Below the pieces are notes generated by a model. The model was not told the DNA's origin. It saw only the letters and a list, made by a program, of their open reading frames with translations, and made no database searches. From Bacillus sp. 491mf (GTDB lineage: Bacteria; Bacillota; Bacilli; Bacillales; Bacillaceae_G): a DNA stretch of 64,000 nt. Positions 50,793 through 59,609 of this stretch are shown here, one piece after another; the stretch's first letter is position 1; each line of letters starts with the position of its first letter. The stretch lies in assembly GCF_900112415.1 (NCBI RefSeq), contig NZ_FOLV01000005.1, forward strand, positions 142,162-206,161, given 5' to 3'. The position numbers were made by a program, and so were the translations under genes.

Positions 50793-50948
50793 TTGACGGC
50801 GAAACATATGGAACAGTTATCTACTGAATTACTCACTGAGTCTTATTATAAAGCAAAAGAATTAAAATTAAATCCTGACTTCATTTTACTTATTAAACAA
50901 GAAATCATTAGACGCTCATTAGAGGACAAGCTGTTAAAATCGTCTTGA
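50793..50948 (+). CDS. sda: Sporulation checkpoint inhibitor Sda
   Basis: A 51-residue antiparallel helical hairpin that inhibits the sporulation kinase KinA when replication is perturbed. The core [38 protein letters not shown] matches the Sda family. The start is TTG at 50793, 7 nt after a perfect AGGAGGTG; an ATG 15 nt later is too far from it. So the protein has five extra residues (M-T-A-K-H) compared with the B. subtilis type. Upstream DnaA boxes support the identity. Confidence 0.92.
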   Translation: MTAKHMEQLSTELLTESYYKAKELKLNPDFILLIKQEIIRRSLEDKLLKSS

Positions 50949-50954
50949 GTATAT

Positions 50955-51010
50955 ATACAGTAAAACTTCCATAGGTGACATTTAACCGCTTATGATTAGT
51001 TGAACGAGAT
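50955..51010 (+). repeat. Family B repeat, divergent copy
   Basis: AGTAAAACTTCCATAGGTG ... CTTATGATTAGTTGAACGAG keeps both conserved ends of the family with an imperfect hairpin between. It directly follows sda. Confidence 0.5.
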
Positions 51011-51034
51011 CCCCCAGATACTGCTTTACCTGTA

Positions 51035-51064
51035 AAAAGAGCCATCTTATAAGACGGCTCTTTT
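51035..51064 (-). terminator. Terminator of psd
   Basis: 15-bp inverted repeat with one mismatch (aaaagagccatctta / taagacggctctttt), T-runs on both sides, overlapping the psd stop. Confidence 0.8.
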
Positions 51065-51842
51065 ATAATCGAGTTGCAACTTTCTCACCAACACGAACCT
51101 CTTGTCCACTAGCTAATGATTGAACGACTTCAACCATACCTTTTTCAAATAATAGCACGACTGTGGAACCAAAGGTAAAATAGGCCATCTCTTCACCTTT
51201 TTGCATAGTTTCTCTCTCATGCAACAGTTCAATACTATTTACAAACATTGCACCTACTTTAACAAGCGCCATCCGCTCGCCTTCGCTCTCTATCTCTGTT
51301 ACAGAGCGATAATTTTTAGATAACGTATCTTTTCCATATTTCATACCTGCTGCATTAACAGGATATGATTTCCTTCCAAGTACAAAGCGCTCTGTAACTG
51401 TACCTGAAAGTGGACTATGAATACGATGATAGTGACTCGGGCTTAAATAAATAACCATATATGTACCACCTGCGTAACGCATTGCCCTTTCGTCCGTACC
51501 AAGCATGTCTACAATTGAATACTGTTTCCCTTTAATCTCAAACATTTTTGCCTCATCAATGGGACCATGATCTGCAAAAACGCCATCAACCGGACTCACA
51601 ATAGCAGACTCTTCCGTATCAATTGATCGTTTACCCTCTTTTAATTTACGCGTAAATAATTCATGAAGCGTTTGATACTCTTTTAAACCCTTCTCCATCT
51701 CATCTTGTTTAATTTGAAATACCTTCGCATAAGATGGAATAATCATTGAGCTTAAACGAGACTGTGCAAATTTACGCAATATATAGGACGTAAAACGACC
51801 GTTTGTAAGTTCAATCATTAATCGATATAACGTACGTCGCAA
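51063..51842 (-). CDS. psd: Phosphatidylserine decarboxylase proenzyme
   Basis: A 259-residue membrane-associated enzyme that makes phosphatidylethanolamine. It self-cleaves at the Gly-Ser-Thr in [17 protein letters not shown] (about 220-235), where the serine becomes the pyruvoyl group. [25 protein letters not shown] and VNSIELLHE are family signatures. It is monocistronic; no pssA gene is adjacent in the window. Confidence 0.95.
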   Translation of the reverse strand: MRRTLYRLMIELTNGRFTSYILRKFAQSRLSSMIIPSYAKVFQIKQDEMEKGLKEYQTLHELFTRKLKEGKRSIDTEESAIVSPVDGVFADHGPIDEAKMFEIKGKQYSIVDMLGTDERAMRYAGGTYMVIYLSPSHYHRIHSPLSGTVTERFVLGRKSYPVNAAGMKYGKDTLSKNYRSVTEIESEGERMALVKVGAMFVNSIELLHERETMQKGEEMAYFTFGSTVVLLFEKGMVEVVQSLASGQEVRVGEKVATRL

Positions 51843-52017
51843 ACTGCGAAACCCCCTACTATGATATATAATGTTGTAATAAGACCCTTACATATAGTTT
51901 TTCCTATTCTTGTTTCTATATCATAAATTATTAGCACCTTTTAATATTACAGATAGAACCCATCATTTTCAACCTTGAACATCGATTTATCATAGGAGTT
52001 TCATTTTATTTAAATAA

Positions 52018-52054
52018 AAAAAGTGCCTGCTTTCGAATAAAAGCAAGCACTTTT
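52018..52054 (-). terminator. Terminator of sigK
   Basis: Inverted repeat around aaagtgcctgcttt / aaagcaagcacttt with one mismatch, followed by TTTTTTTA on the minus strand. Confidence 0.75.
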
Positions 52055-52059
52055 CTTCT

Positions 52060-52773
52060 TTAATATTTCCCCTTCTTCTCCTTCTCTGCACGAACAAATT
52101 CATGAAACATCTTCATTAACGCCCGCTTCTCAATGCGTGATACATAGCTCCGCGATATACCAAGCGCCTTCGCGATTTCACGCTGCGTTTTCTCTTTCTC
52201 CATACCAAGGCCAAATCGGTTCACAATTACTTCTTTTTCACGTTCATCTAATATATCGATGTATTCTTTAATTTTCTCAAGCTCCATACTTAACTGAATC
52301 GTATCAATTACATCTTCTGACTCTGATTTTAAAATATCGATTAAGGAAATCTCATTCCCTTCTTTGTCCTGCCCAATTGGGTCATGAAGGGAAACGTCTT
52401 TTTTCGTTTTCTTTAATACACGTAAATGCATTAAGATTTCATTTTCAATGCAACGGGCCGCATATGTTGCGAGTTTCGTTCCTTTTCCTTGCGAATAGCT
52501 TTCAATTGCCTTAATTAAGCCAATCGTGCCAATGGAAATTAAGTCTTCTGCATCTTCTCCTGTGTTTTCAAATTTCTTCACAATATGTGCCACAAGACGT
52601 AAATTATGTTCGATGAGGAGATTTCTTGCGTGCGCATCCCCTTGCTCCATAAGCTCTAAGTACTTCCTTTCCTCATCAGGAGACAACGGCTGTGGAAATG
52701 CATTATTTTTGACATATGATACGAAAACAAACATTTCACGAATCATATATCCAATTGCGGCGAACAGACTCAA
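52060..52773 (-). CDS. sigK: RNA polymerase sporulation sigma factor SigK
   Basis: A 237-residue pro-sigma-K for late mother-cell transcription. It has a hydrophobic pro-sequence (about 1-20, [20 protein letters not shown]) removed by SpoIVFB, then region 2 ([42 protein letters not shown]) and region 4 ([33 protein letters not shown]). The start is TTG at 52773 after GGGGGTG. The gene is continuous, not split by a skin element as in B. subtilis 168. A CATACATT at 52809-52816 resembles a sigma-E -10. Confidence 0.96.
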   Translation of the reverse strand: MSLFAAIGYMIREMFVFVSYVKNNAFPQPLSPDEERKYLELMEQGDAHARNLLIEHNLRLVAHIVKKFENTGEDAEDLISIGTIGLIKAIESYSQGKGTKLATYAARCIENEILMHLRVLKKTKKDVSLHDPIGQDKEGNEISLIDILKSESEDVIDTIQLSMELEKIKEYIDILDEREKEVIVNRFGLGMEKEKTQREIAKALGISRSYVSRIEKRALMKMFHEFVRAEKEKKGKY

Positions 52774-52891
52774 ACTCTTCACCCCCGCAAAAATAGTGGT
52801 CTTTACTAAATGTATGTGGGCGTGTGATTGTTTGTGTCTGTACAGATTGATAGACAAAGCGAAAAACATTCCTTATCTACATACAGTCATT

Positions 52892-54373
52892 TCAAATTTT
52901 CCACCAAATTGCTTTTCCTGTGCTCGCATCTATATAGCGAATTTCTCGTCTATTGCTGTAATCCCCATTGTACTCTTCATTGTTTTCTGCTGTTGTTTGA
53001 CTATAAATAAGTCGATATTGAGGTAGCTCTTGTTCCCTTTCCTCAAACCATCTTAATTCTGCCTGAAGTGATTGACAATAACGCTCTAACGCTTGCTCTT
53101 CGCTCACTTTCACTTCCTTGTCATAAGTAAGTAATCTTGGAATAAGACTTTGCGATATGCCGCTATACACTCTTATTTGGCCGGTTTCTCCATCTACAAC
53201 AACGCGCACCAACTCACTTTCTATTCGAACACCATTTACATATACGTAAAAATGAAAATGTCCTGGCTCTTCTTCATCCGGATCATCTTGATTGCTCCAT
53301 ACACGAAGATGTTGTTCGTAATTTGGAAATACCTTTCCTAAAAATTGCAGTGCTTTTTCAAAACATTGTTCACGGGTTAATACCGGTGTTCCGTGGTGGT
53401 TTCCTCGCTCATAATATTCAAGCAGTTCATTTGTTCCTTTGTCCATTTTCACGATAATTGACGTATCATACTTGAACATATGAAACTGTTTCTTACAGTA
53501 AGCATCGAAAGATTTGTCATTTTCTTCTGCACCCTCTTGCTTATCTGGTACCTTTGCCCAAATCATTGTCTTCTCTGTTTCTCCCTCTTCTTCGTGCACT
53601 TTCTTCATAACGTTCTTATCAATATGAAATAACCGTTCAATATTTGCTTCTAGTTGTGACTTCTCACTTACAACTGGCAATTCTCTTGTTTCAATCACAT
53701 AATGACTACGATTATGCAAGTCCTCTCCAGTTTGTACATCAATAAAAGCGTGTGAAGGAATCGGTTCATATACAAGATAATAGCCTTCTTCTATTTCGCC
53801 ATCCTCCCATTCAAACAACAAATTCGAAAGTTGTGTAAAAACAGGCTCCATAGCCTGTCTTTGCTTCAACTGCTTTGTCACAACTTCTTTCTCTACAATA
53901 GAACTCGGCCACATTGGTTTTTCCTTTATGCCCTCGTTTCTAAATTTAATAACATTTCCATCTCCATCAACTTCTACTACAAAACCAGTTCGAGGCAACG
54001 AATAGCCATTTACTTCCTGCCTATATTCAATTACTACACTCTCATTTCTTTTATTTATATAAATAACCGTACATTCTTTGTATGTATGTGGTGCATGCTG
54101 CTGTAAGAATGCATCCGCAATGCGTTTTCCTTCCTCTTTACTTACACTTAGCTGCTTTGGAGCACACTCTTTATGTATTGATAACTCCATTAGCTCTCCT
54201 GTTTCTTTTCGTAAACAGACTTGCATATATTCTTCAGGATTCTCCCGTTTCTCCCACCATAATAAATGAGCACCTTCATTTACGTTTTCTTCATCAACAA
54301 CAAGTGTATAATCATTTGGAATTTCAACAATATGAGCTACCTGCTGCACTCTCTTCCTATCTACTTGATTCAT
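52892..54373 (-). CDS. YcdB/YcdC domain-containing protein
   Basis: A 493-residue soluble protein with repeated YcdB/YcdC (PepSY-related) domains. The pattern of repeated segments is visible: VSKEEGKRIADAFLQQHAPHTYKEC ... VVIEYRQEVNGYSLPRTGFVVEVDGDGNVIKFRNEG in the first half, and LTREQCFEKALQFLGKVFPNYEQHLRVW ... FHFYVYVNGVRIESELVRVVVDGETGQIRVYSG in the second, ending YIDASTGKAIWW. No signal peptide or transmembrane segment is seen. Function unknown. GGGGG lies 6 nt before the ATG at 54373. It is upstream of sigK by 118 bp. Confidence 0.8.
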   Translation of the reverse strand: MNQVDRKRVQQVAHIVEIPNDYTLVVDEENVNEGAHLLWWEKRENPEEYMQVCLRKETGELMELSIHKECAPKQLSVSKEEGKRIADAFLQQHAPHTYKECTVIYINKRNESVVIEYRQEVNGYSLPRTGFVVEVDGDGNVIKFRNEGIKEKPMWPSSIVEKEVVTKQLKQRQAMEPVFTQLSNLLFEWEDGEIEEGYYLVYEPIPSHAFIDVQTGEDLHNRSHYVIETRELPVVSEKSQLEANIERLFHIDKNVMKKVHEEEGETEKTMIWAKVPDKQEGAEENDKSFDAYCKKQFHMFKYDTSIIVKMDKGTNELLEYYERGNHHGTPVLTREQCFEKALQFLGKVFPNYEQHLRVWSNQDDPDEEEPGHFHFYVYVNGVRIESELVRVVVDGETGQIRVYSGISQSLIPRLLTYDKEVKVSEEQALERYCQSLQAELRWFEEREQELPQYRLIYSQTTAENNEEYNGDYSNRREIRYIDASTGKAIWWKI

Positions 54374-54664
54374 CATGTTCCCCCTATGACAAAAAATATA
54401 TCTATATCGTATCACAAAATATAGGCAAATTTGGAATTAATAGCATTATTGGAAATCAACTCAAATATACGAACAACTCCACGCTATATATAGTCGCTAC
54501 TATGCGGGGCAAGATGCTCACGTCTCTCCTTATTTTTTATAAACAAAACAAAAAAGACAATAAGCTGAAACAATTTGTTCATACGAAATTCACATCAATC
54601 GATTAGTATAAAGAGTATACAGCGTTTACATACAATAAATCCCATGAAAAAGGAGGGACATCAA

Positions 54665-54736
54665 ATGAAAACACGTTATCGCTTTATGATCTCATCATTC
54701 GCAGCATGTGCGTATATGATTTGGTATTTAGTTTAA
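54665..54736 (+). CDS. Possible 23-residue membrane peptide upstream of relP
   Basis: ATG at 54665, with a strong AAAGGAGGG 8 nt upstream, encodes a 23-residue peptide starting MKTRYRFMISSFAACAYMIW and ending in a TAA 39 bp before the relP-like gene. It has a basic N-terminus and a hydrophobic core that could form one short membrane helix. I recognise no family. It may be a small protein or a translated leader in the same transcript as relP. Confidence 0.45.
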   Translation: MKTRYRFMISSFAACAYMIWYLV

Positions 54737-54775
54737 CCAACCCTATTTTCCAAATAAGAAAAAGGTGTGTAGAAA

Positions 54776-55426
54776 ATGGATTATAACCAAACAACCGTTA
54801 ACTATTGGAAAGCATTTGTATTACCTTATACATTTGCTCTTGAAGAACTGAAAACAAAATTCGAAATTATGAACCGGGAAGCTCAGTTTCTAGAAGACTA
54901 CAACCCGTTTGAACATATAAAAACACGATTAAAACAACCGAAAAGTATTATTAAAAAGCTAGAACGAAAAAACTTAGCACCAACTGTCGAAAACGCCCAT
55001 CAACATTTATTCGATATTATCGGTATTCGAATTACATGTTGTTTCGTGGAAGATATTTATTATTTAAAAAAATTGATAGAGAAACGAACAGATATGGAGA
55101 TCGTGGAAGTTAAAGATTATATAAAAACGCCAAAACCAAACGGCTATAAAAGCCTCCATATGATCATTAAGTATCCATTAGCATTAAATTCAGGAACACA
55201 AGATGTTTTTGCAGAAATTCAATTACGTACGTTAGCAATGGATTTCTGGGCAAGTCTAGAACATAAAATGTACTATAAATATGAAGGAAATATCCCTGAG
55301 TATTTAAAAAATGAATTACACGATGCTGCGATGAAAGCTGAAGAACTTGACAATAAGATGGCATCTATTCGTCAAGATATCGATGAAATTGGGGCATGTT
55401 CCGATCGTATTTTATTACCTGTGTAA
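54776..55426 (+). CDS. relP: Small alarmone synthetase RelP (YwaC-like GTP pyrophosphokinase)
   Basis: A 216-residue RelA/SpoT synthetase domain protein without a hydrolase domain, making (p)ppGpp from ATP and GDP/GTP. Signatures are IKTRLKQPKSIIKKLERKN, FDIIGIRITCCFVEDIYYL, VKDYIKTPKPNGYKSLHMII and AEIQLRTLAMDFWASLEHKMYYKYEG. The TPKPNGYKSLH and DFWASLEHK wording is nearer to B. subtilis YwaC (SAS2/RelP) than YjbM (RelQ). AAGGTG precedes the ATG. Strong terminator follows. RelP genes are usually induced by cell-wall stress; no such promoter is evident here. Confidence 0.9.
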   Translation: MDYNQTTVNYWKAFVLPYTFALEELKTKFEIMNREAQFLEDYNPFEHIKTRLKQPKSIIKKLERKNLAPTVENAHQHLFDIIGIRITCCFVEDIYYLKKLIEKRTDMEIVEVKDYIKTPKPNGYKSLHMIIKYPLALNSGTQDVFAEIQLRTLAMDFWASLEHKMYYKYEGNIPEYLKNELHDAAMKAEELDNKMASIRQDIDEIGACSDRILLPV

Positions 55427-55430
55427 AAGA

Positions 55431-55481
55431 AACTGACTTCAAAAGGCACATAAGTGCCTTTTGAAGTCAGTTCTTTTTTCT
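55431..55481 (+). terminator. Terminator of relP
   Basis: Perfect 19-bp stem (aactgacttcaaaaggcac and its complement), 4-nt loop, then TCTTTTTTC. It continues directly into a family C repeat. Confidence 0.88.
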
Positions 55482-55595
55482 GTTATCGACCATTCTTTGC
55501 AATATATCGGCGCTTCGACACGATTTAAAGACTACTCGCCGATATCCGACATATAAATAGTCGATTCGCTGAGCTGAATCATACTGAAAAATGAA
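55482..55595 (-). repeat. Dispersed palindromic repeat, family C copy 2 (long form)
   Basis: Minus strand AGCTCAGCGAATCGACTATT ... CGATATATTGCAAAGAATGG ... TCGATAAC matches 6330-6395. It includes an internal hairpin absent from the other copy: ATATCGGCG ... CGCCGATAT (9-bp perfect arms, 24-nt loop). Confidence 0.7.
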
Positions 55596-55644
55596 AGGAG
55601 CTGACACGACCTATTCTTCACTTCTACTATTCTTAGTATGTTTT

Positions 55645-56121
55645 TTATCCTTCCCCAATCACACGCACATCCTCTATTTTCCATACGTCATTTTCTTTCC
55701 CTACAGTGTAACGCACTTTCTTTTGAACAGACTCTTCTTTCTCTTTTGTTCTTACAACAGCATACTCCCCATCAAAATTTTCAACATGAAATTCCAATAA
55801 GCTGATTGTTTTATTCTTATTTTTAAATTCTGCTACTTTTTGAGCTTTTGTATCCTCCAACCCTAGTGACTTCGTTGAAAAAAGCGCCATATGTCCATCA
55901 AAATTTTTCTCATTTATAGTTTGAATATAGGAGTCTATGATCTTTTTAATTGCTTGTTCTTCTTTTTCCGGTATAGGCTTTGTCACCTTTTTATTTTTCT
56001 CTTCTTTATAAACTGTTTCTTCTTTTTTCATTGTATCTTGCACTTTTTCTTGTGAGCTGCATCCACATAATTGAAGGCTTATAATCCCTACAGTCCCCAA
56101 TATCTTTAGCATTCGTTTCAT
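55645..56121 (-). CDS. Putative lipoprotein
   Basis: A 158-residue lipoprotein. The signal peptide (MKRMLKILGTVGIISLQLCGC) ends in a lipobox with Cys at position 19. After a charged Glu/Lys linker (about 25-55) an NTF2-like domain follows (IKKIIDSYIQTINEKNFDGHMALFSTKSLG ... VRYTVGKENDVWKIEDVRVIGEG). No known function. The ATG at 56121 follows GGAGGAG; the upstream frame is ignored. It lies 62 bp downstream of the alkaline phosphatase gene. Confidence 0.75.
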   Translation of the reverse strand: MKRMLKILGTVGIISLQLCGCSSQEKVQDTMKKEETVYKEEKNKKVTKPIPEKEEQAIKKIIDSYIQTINEKNFDGHMALFSTKSLGLEDTKAQKVAEFKNKNKTISLLEFHVENFDGEYAVVRTKEKEESVQKKVRYTVGKENDVWKIEDVRVIGEG

Positions 56122-56183
56122 ATCTCTCTCCTCCAAAATGAAAAAGAAAAAGCAAGGCAAAGAAGCCCCGCTTTTTCTCCATA

Positions 56184-57569
56184 TTAGCGTCGACCTTTAT
56201 TTGGGTCACCGCCGCCAATAATATCAAACACACGTTTTGCTAAGTTTGTATTTTCTTGAACGCCCGCAAATAAATATTTTCCTGGTCCAAATGCATAGAC
56301 ACCGACATCTTCACCAGTATGACCCTCTGTTGTCCATCCTGCATAAGTGCGCTTATTAAAGATTGCTTCAATTGCATTATCAATTTTTGTCACATCTTTT
56401 GACGATGCAACATCATTTACTGACTTAATTTCTTCTGGTGTTAATTCTAAATCAATATACTTTTTCAATGTTTCTTCAACACTTGCTCCTTTAGCAATTT
56501 CAGCCGCCATAAAGTCAGGTGTACGTTTTGCTGCTTTAATTGGCTTTACATCAAAATTGTACTCGCCTTTTGTTCCAAGAGAGAAGCCGCCTGTAGAATG
56601 GTCTGCAGTTGCTACAACTAATGTATGTTTATCTTTTTTCGCAAACTCAATTGCTGCCTTAAATGCTTTTTCAAAGTCTTCCATTTCACTCATCGCTGCA
56701 ACAACATCATTATCATGACCAGCCCAGTCAATTTGGCTACCTTCTACCATTAAGAAGAAACCATTTTTGTTTTTATTTAAACGATTAATCGCTGCATTTG
56801 TCATTTCTTCTAAAGAAGGCGCTTTATCATTACGATCAATCATTTTATCGAAACCGCCCGGTGCAAATAAACCAAGAATTTGGTCACTCTTATCATTTAA
56901 TAATTGCTGACGATCTGTTACATAGCTATAACCATCTTTTTTAAATTCTTCTGTAAGGTTGCGATCTTTTCTTACAAAGTTATTTACACCGCCGCCAAGA
57001 AGAACGTCTACTTTGTGCTTACCATTAATTTTCTCATCTAAGTAATCATTTGCAATTGCATCCATATTTTTTCGACTTACATCATGTGCACCGAAAGCTG
57101 CTGGTGTTGCATGCGTAATTTCAGAAGTTGCAACTAAACCGGTAGATTTCCCACGTTCTTTCGCTTGCTCTAGTACTGTTTTTACGTTTGTTTTGTCATT
57201 ATCTACCGCTATCGCTGCATTATATGTTTTAATCCCTGCTGACATTGCAGTAGCCGCAGAAGCTGAATCTGTAATATTTTGATGCTCATCTTCTGGATAT
57301 GTAACCTGTGTTCCTACAAGGTGTTTATCAAATTCTGTTTGTTCCATTTCAAATGTCTTTGGATTATCCTTCATATAACGATGTGCTGTCATATAAGAAG
57401 GTCCCATCCCATCTCCTATTAAGACAATGACATTTTTAATCTTTGCATCATTCTCTTTTTCGTCCGCTTTAATGACATCTGAACGCGTCATATTCCATGT
57501 GACAACCGAAGTAAGTGCTAACGATGAAACAACTGCAAATGGCCATGCTTTCTTCATAAATTTTTTCAC
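56184..57569 (-). CDS. Alkaline phosphatase
   Basis: A 461-residue secreted metal-dependent phosphomonoesterase of the PhoA/PhoB family. The N-terminal signal sequence (about 1-26) is followed by metal-ligand motifs NVIVLIGDGMGPSY (about 46-59), the nucleophile serine in ITDSASAATAMSAG (about 98-111), HATPAAFGAHD, LLGGGVN, MVEGSQIDWAGHDND, VVATADHSTGG and WTTEGHTGEDVGVYAFGPG. PhoP-box-like repeats just upstream predict induction by phosphate starvation. It resembles B. subtilis PhoA/PhoB in length. Confidence 0.94.
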   Translation of the reverse strand: MKKFMKKAWPFAVVSSLALTSVVTWNMTRSDVIKADEKENDAKIKNVIVLIGDGMGPSYMTAHRYMKDNPKTFEMEQTEFDKHLVGTQVTYPEDEHQNITDSASAATAMSAGIKTYNAAIAVDNDKTNVKTVLEQAKERGKSTGLVATSEITHATPAAFGAHDVSRKNMDAIANDYLDEKINGKHKVDVLLGGGVNNFVRKDRNLTEEFKKDGYSYVTDRQQLLNDKSDQILGLFAPGGFDKMIDRNDKAPSLEEMTNAAINRLNKNKNGFFLMVEGSQIDWAGHDNDVVAAMSEMEDFEKAFKAAIEFAKKDKHTLVVATADHSTGGFSLGTKGEYNFDVKPIKAAKRTPDFMAAEIAKGASVEETLKKYIDLELTPEEIKSVNDVASSKDVTKIDNAIEAIFNKRTYAGWTTEGHTGEDVGVYAFGPGKYLFAGVQENTNLAKRVFDIIGGGDPNKGRR

Positions 57570-57626
57570 TTTACAAATCCCCCTAATTAGTTAATTCAAT
57601 CCCCATTACCCAATGTAAGGGAAAAC

Positions 57627-57665
57627 TGTTAAGCTAAAATGAGAAAAATGTAAATGTTTTGTTAA
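57627..57665 (-). promoter_or_regulatory. PhoP-box direct repeats upstream of the alkaline phosphatase gene
   Basis: On the minus strand TTAACA (57660-57665), TTTACA (57649-57654) and TTAACA (57627-57632) sit at 11-bp and 22-bp offsets, the 11-bp phasing typical of PhoP-binding TT(A/T)ACA repeats. The missing third position is degenerate. This is 58-96 bp before the start codon. Confidence 0.75.
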
Positions 57666-57805
57666 TTGTTGGTGATTATCGTTAAAATGTGCATTTCTTT
57701 GTCGTTTTATTTCTTGACCTAGCATTATTTTTTCACCTGAAACGGAATGTTTTAGATTCATATGCTAAAATGTATTAGCACATGGAAATATAAGGGGGAT
57801 AATAT

Positions 57806-58645
57806 ATGAAAGTAAAAATACTAAATCAATCTGATATTTCACAGCTGTTATCTCTTTGTGATGCTGTAGGATGGTTACACGATGCTTCATTTATGATGGA
57901 ACAATTCAAAACATACCTTTCCGTCGGTAATGTATTTGGTCATGATAACGAAGGGCAGCTCGTCTCTTGTATTGCTGTTTTTCCATATAAAATGGGATTT
58001 ACTTCTCTTGGTATGCTTATTGTGCATCCAGATTTTCAGCGCCGGGGATTAGGACGTTCTTTACTAGACATTTGTATAAAAAATGCGCCCCCATTACAAC
58101 CTATTACACTCATTGCAACGGATGCTGGTGCGCCTTTATATCATAGATATGGATTCCATACAGTTACTTCTATTCATCGATTGGAACGAAATAGGACAAC
58201 AGCAAAACTGGGTTCCTTTGCTACTCGTACAATCACAAGTCAGGATCTTAACACACTCATTCAACTCGATTACAAAGCAAGCGGTGCTCATCGCCCCAAT
58301 CTATATTCAATTCTATTACATAGAGCACACCTTGCCTTAAAACTCGAAAGAAATGATAGACTGGAAGCTTTCGCGTTATGTATTCGAAAAGGTGATACGT
58401 TATGTGTTACTCCCCTAATTGCTAGCAACGAAGAGGATGCCTTTCATTTACTGCTATCCATATGTAATCATTGGAATGGAACAGTTCGTATTGATGTTCC
58501 ACATGCGCAAAAAAGCTTTAGAGATAAACTGTTATCATTTGAGTTTAAAGAAACGCTGCTTTCTCCTTTCATGATAAAAAACGGAGAAACCCTTCCTGGT
58601 AAGCGCGATTTTATATATGCCATGATGGATGCAGCACTATGCTAG
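57806..58645 (+). CDS. GNAT family N-acetyltransferase (279 aa)
   Basis: An N-terminal GNAT domain (about 1-130) contains LGMLIVHPDFQRRGLGRSLLDICI (acetyl-CoA binding motif A, about 69-92) and ATDAGAPLYHRYGFHTV. The C-terminal half (about 140-275) resembles the extra domain seen in YitH-type two-domain GNAT proteins. Substrate unknown. AAGGGGG precedes the ATG. The downstream hydrolase gene starts 15 bp later, so they form an operon. Confidence 0.85.
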   Translation: MKVKILNQSDISQLLSLCDAVGWLHDASFMMEQFKTYLSVGNVFGHDNEGQLVSCIAVFPYKMGFTSLGMLIVHPDFQRRGLGRSLLDICIKNAPPLQPITLIATDAGAPLYHRYGFHTVTSIHRLERNRTTAKLGSFATRTITSQDLNTLIQLDYKASGAHRPNLYSILLHRAHLALKLERNDRLEAFALCIRKGDTLCVTPLIASNEEDAFHLLLSICNHWNGTVRIDVPHAQKSFRDKLLSFEFKETLLSPFMIKNGETLPGKRDFIYAMMDAALC

Positions 58646-58660
58646 AAAGGGGAAAACATT

Positions 58661-59539
58661 TTGAAACGATGGAAGCTTTACATGCTCAGCTGCTTTGTGC
58701 TCACAACATTAACGAGCTGCAGTACAATTGAAAAACAAACAGAAAAAGCAACGCACGTAAAAGAAACATTTGAAGCAAAATTTGAAACGAAAGAAAAAAT
58801 GTTGGAGATTGATGGACAAACTATTTACTTTAAACAAATCGGTAAAAATAAACCACCTTTACTTATGCTTCATGGCTTTGGAGGTTCATCAAATGGGTTT
58901 AGTGATATTTATCCCGATCTAGCAAAAAACCATACCGTTATCGCTGTCGATATTTTAGGTTTCGGTCATTCTTCAAAACCGATGGATTTTCGCTACTCCT
59001 TTCCAAACCAAGCAAACTTATATTATAAATTAATGAAAAAATTAGGCTATGATACATTTGCTATATTAGGACACTCTATGGGCGGAGAAATTTCTTTAAA
59101 TTTAACGTACTTATATCCAGATGCAGTAACCCACCTTATTTTAACCGATGCAATAGGAGCAGAAACTTTACAACACGGGAAAGGATCTCCAAAACCAAAA
59201 TTATCAAATGATTTAAGTACAGTCTCTACTCCGAAAGAGTTTCACGAAGAAGAGGTAAAGAACAATCGTGACGATACAACACACCATGATGAACTCGGCA
59301 AAATGTGGCCGCGTCGTTTACGCATTAACGCTGATGAAATTCAACTACCAACGTTACTTATTTGGGGAAGACACGATCAAAGCGTTGCCTGGCAAAAAGG
59401 CGAAACGTATCATCAATTCTTAAAAAACAGTACATTTCATATTATTGAAGAAGGCGAACATGCACCGTTTCGTCAACAGCCGAAAGAGTTTATGCAGTAT
59501 GTTGATGAATTTTTCAAACAACACCCTAATACTAAATAA
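58661..59539 (+). CDS. Alpha/beta hydrolase, lipoprotein
   Basis: A 292-residue alpha/beta hydrolase. The N-terminal signal with lipobox LTSC (Cys at about 20) predicts attachment to the outer membrane face. The fold is clear: LLMLHGFGGSSNGF (oxyanion), VDILGFGHSSKP, nucleophile elbow ILGHSMGGEISLNL (Ser at about 137), LLIWGRHDQSVAW (Asp) and EEGEHAPFRQQP (His). The start is TTG at 58661 with AAAGGGG 8 nt upstream. Substrate unknown. A large palindrome lies at its 3' side. Confidence 0.88.
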   Translation: MKRWKLYMLSCFVLTTLTSCSTIEKQTEKATHVKETFEAKFETKEKMLEIDGQTIYFKQIGKNKPPLLMLHGFGGSSNGFSDIYPDLAKNHTVIAVDILGFGHSSKPMDFRYSFPNQANLYYKLMKKLGYDTFAILGHSMGGEISLNLTYLYPDAVTHLILTDAIGAETLQHGKGSPKPKLSNDLSTVSTPKEFHEEEVKNNRDDTTHHDELGKMWPRRLRINADEIQLPTLLIWGRHDQSVAWQKGETYHQFLKNSTFHIIEEGEHAPFRQQPKEFMQYVDEFFKQHPNTK

Positions 59540-59551
59540 CAGACATCAAAC

Positions 59552-59609
59552 ATATACCTACAAGAGAAACGTGCTAATTTAAATTAGCACGTTTCTCTTG
59601 TAGGTATAT
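59552..59609. repeat. 58-bp perfect palindrome at a convergent gene end
   Basis: A 29-bp left arm (59552-59580, beginning atatacctacaagagaaacg) is followed with no loop by its exact complement (59581-59609). The inner part is flanked by A-rich and T-rich segments, so it can serve as a terminator for both the hydrolase gene and the CHAT-like gene. The right arm codes for the last nine residues of the latter. Confidence 0.85.
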
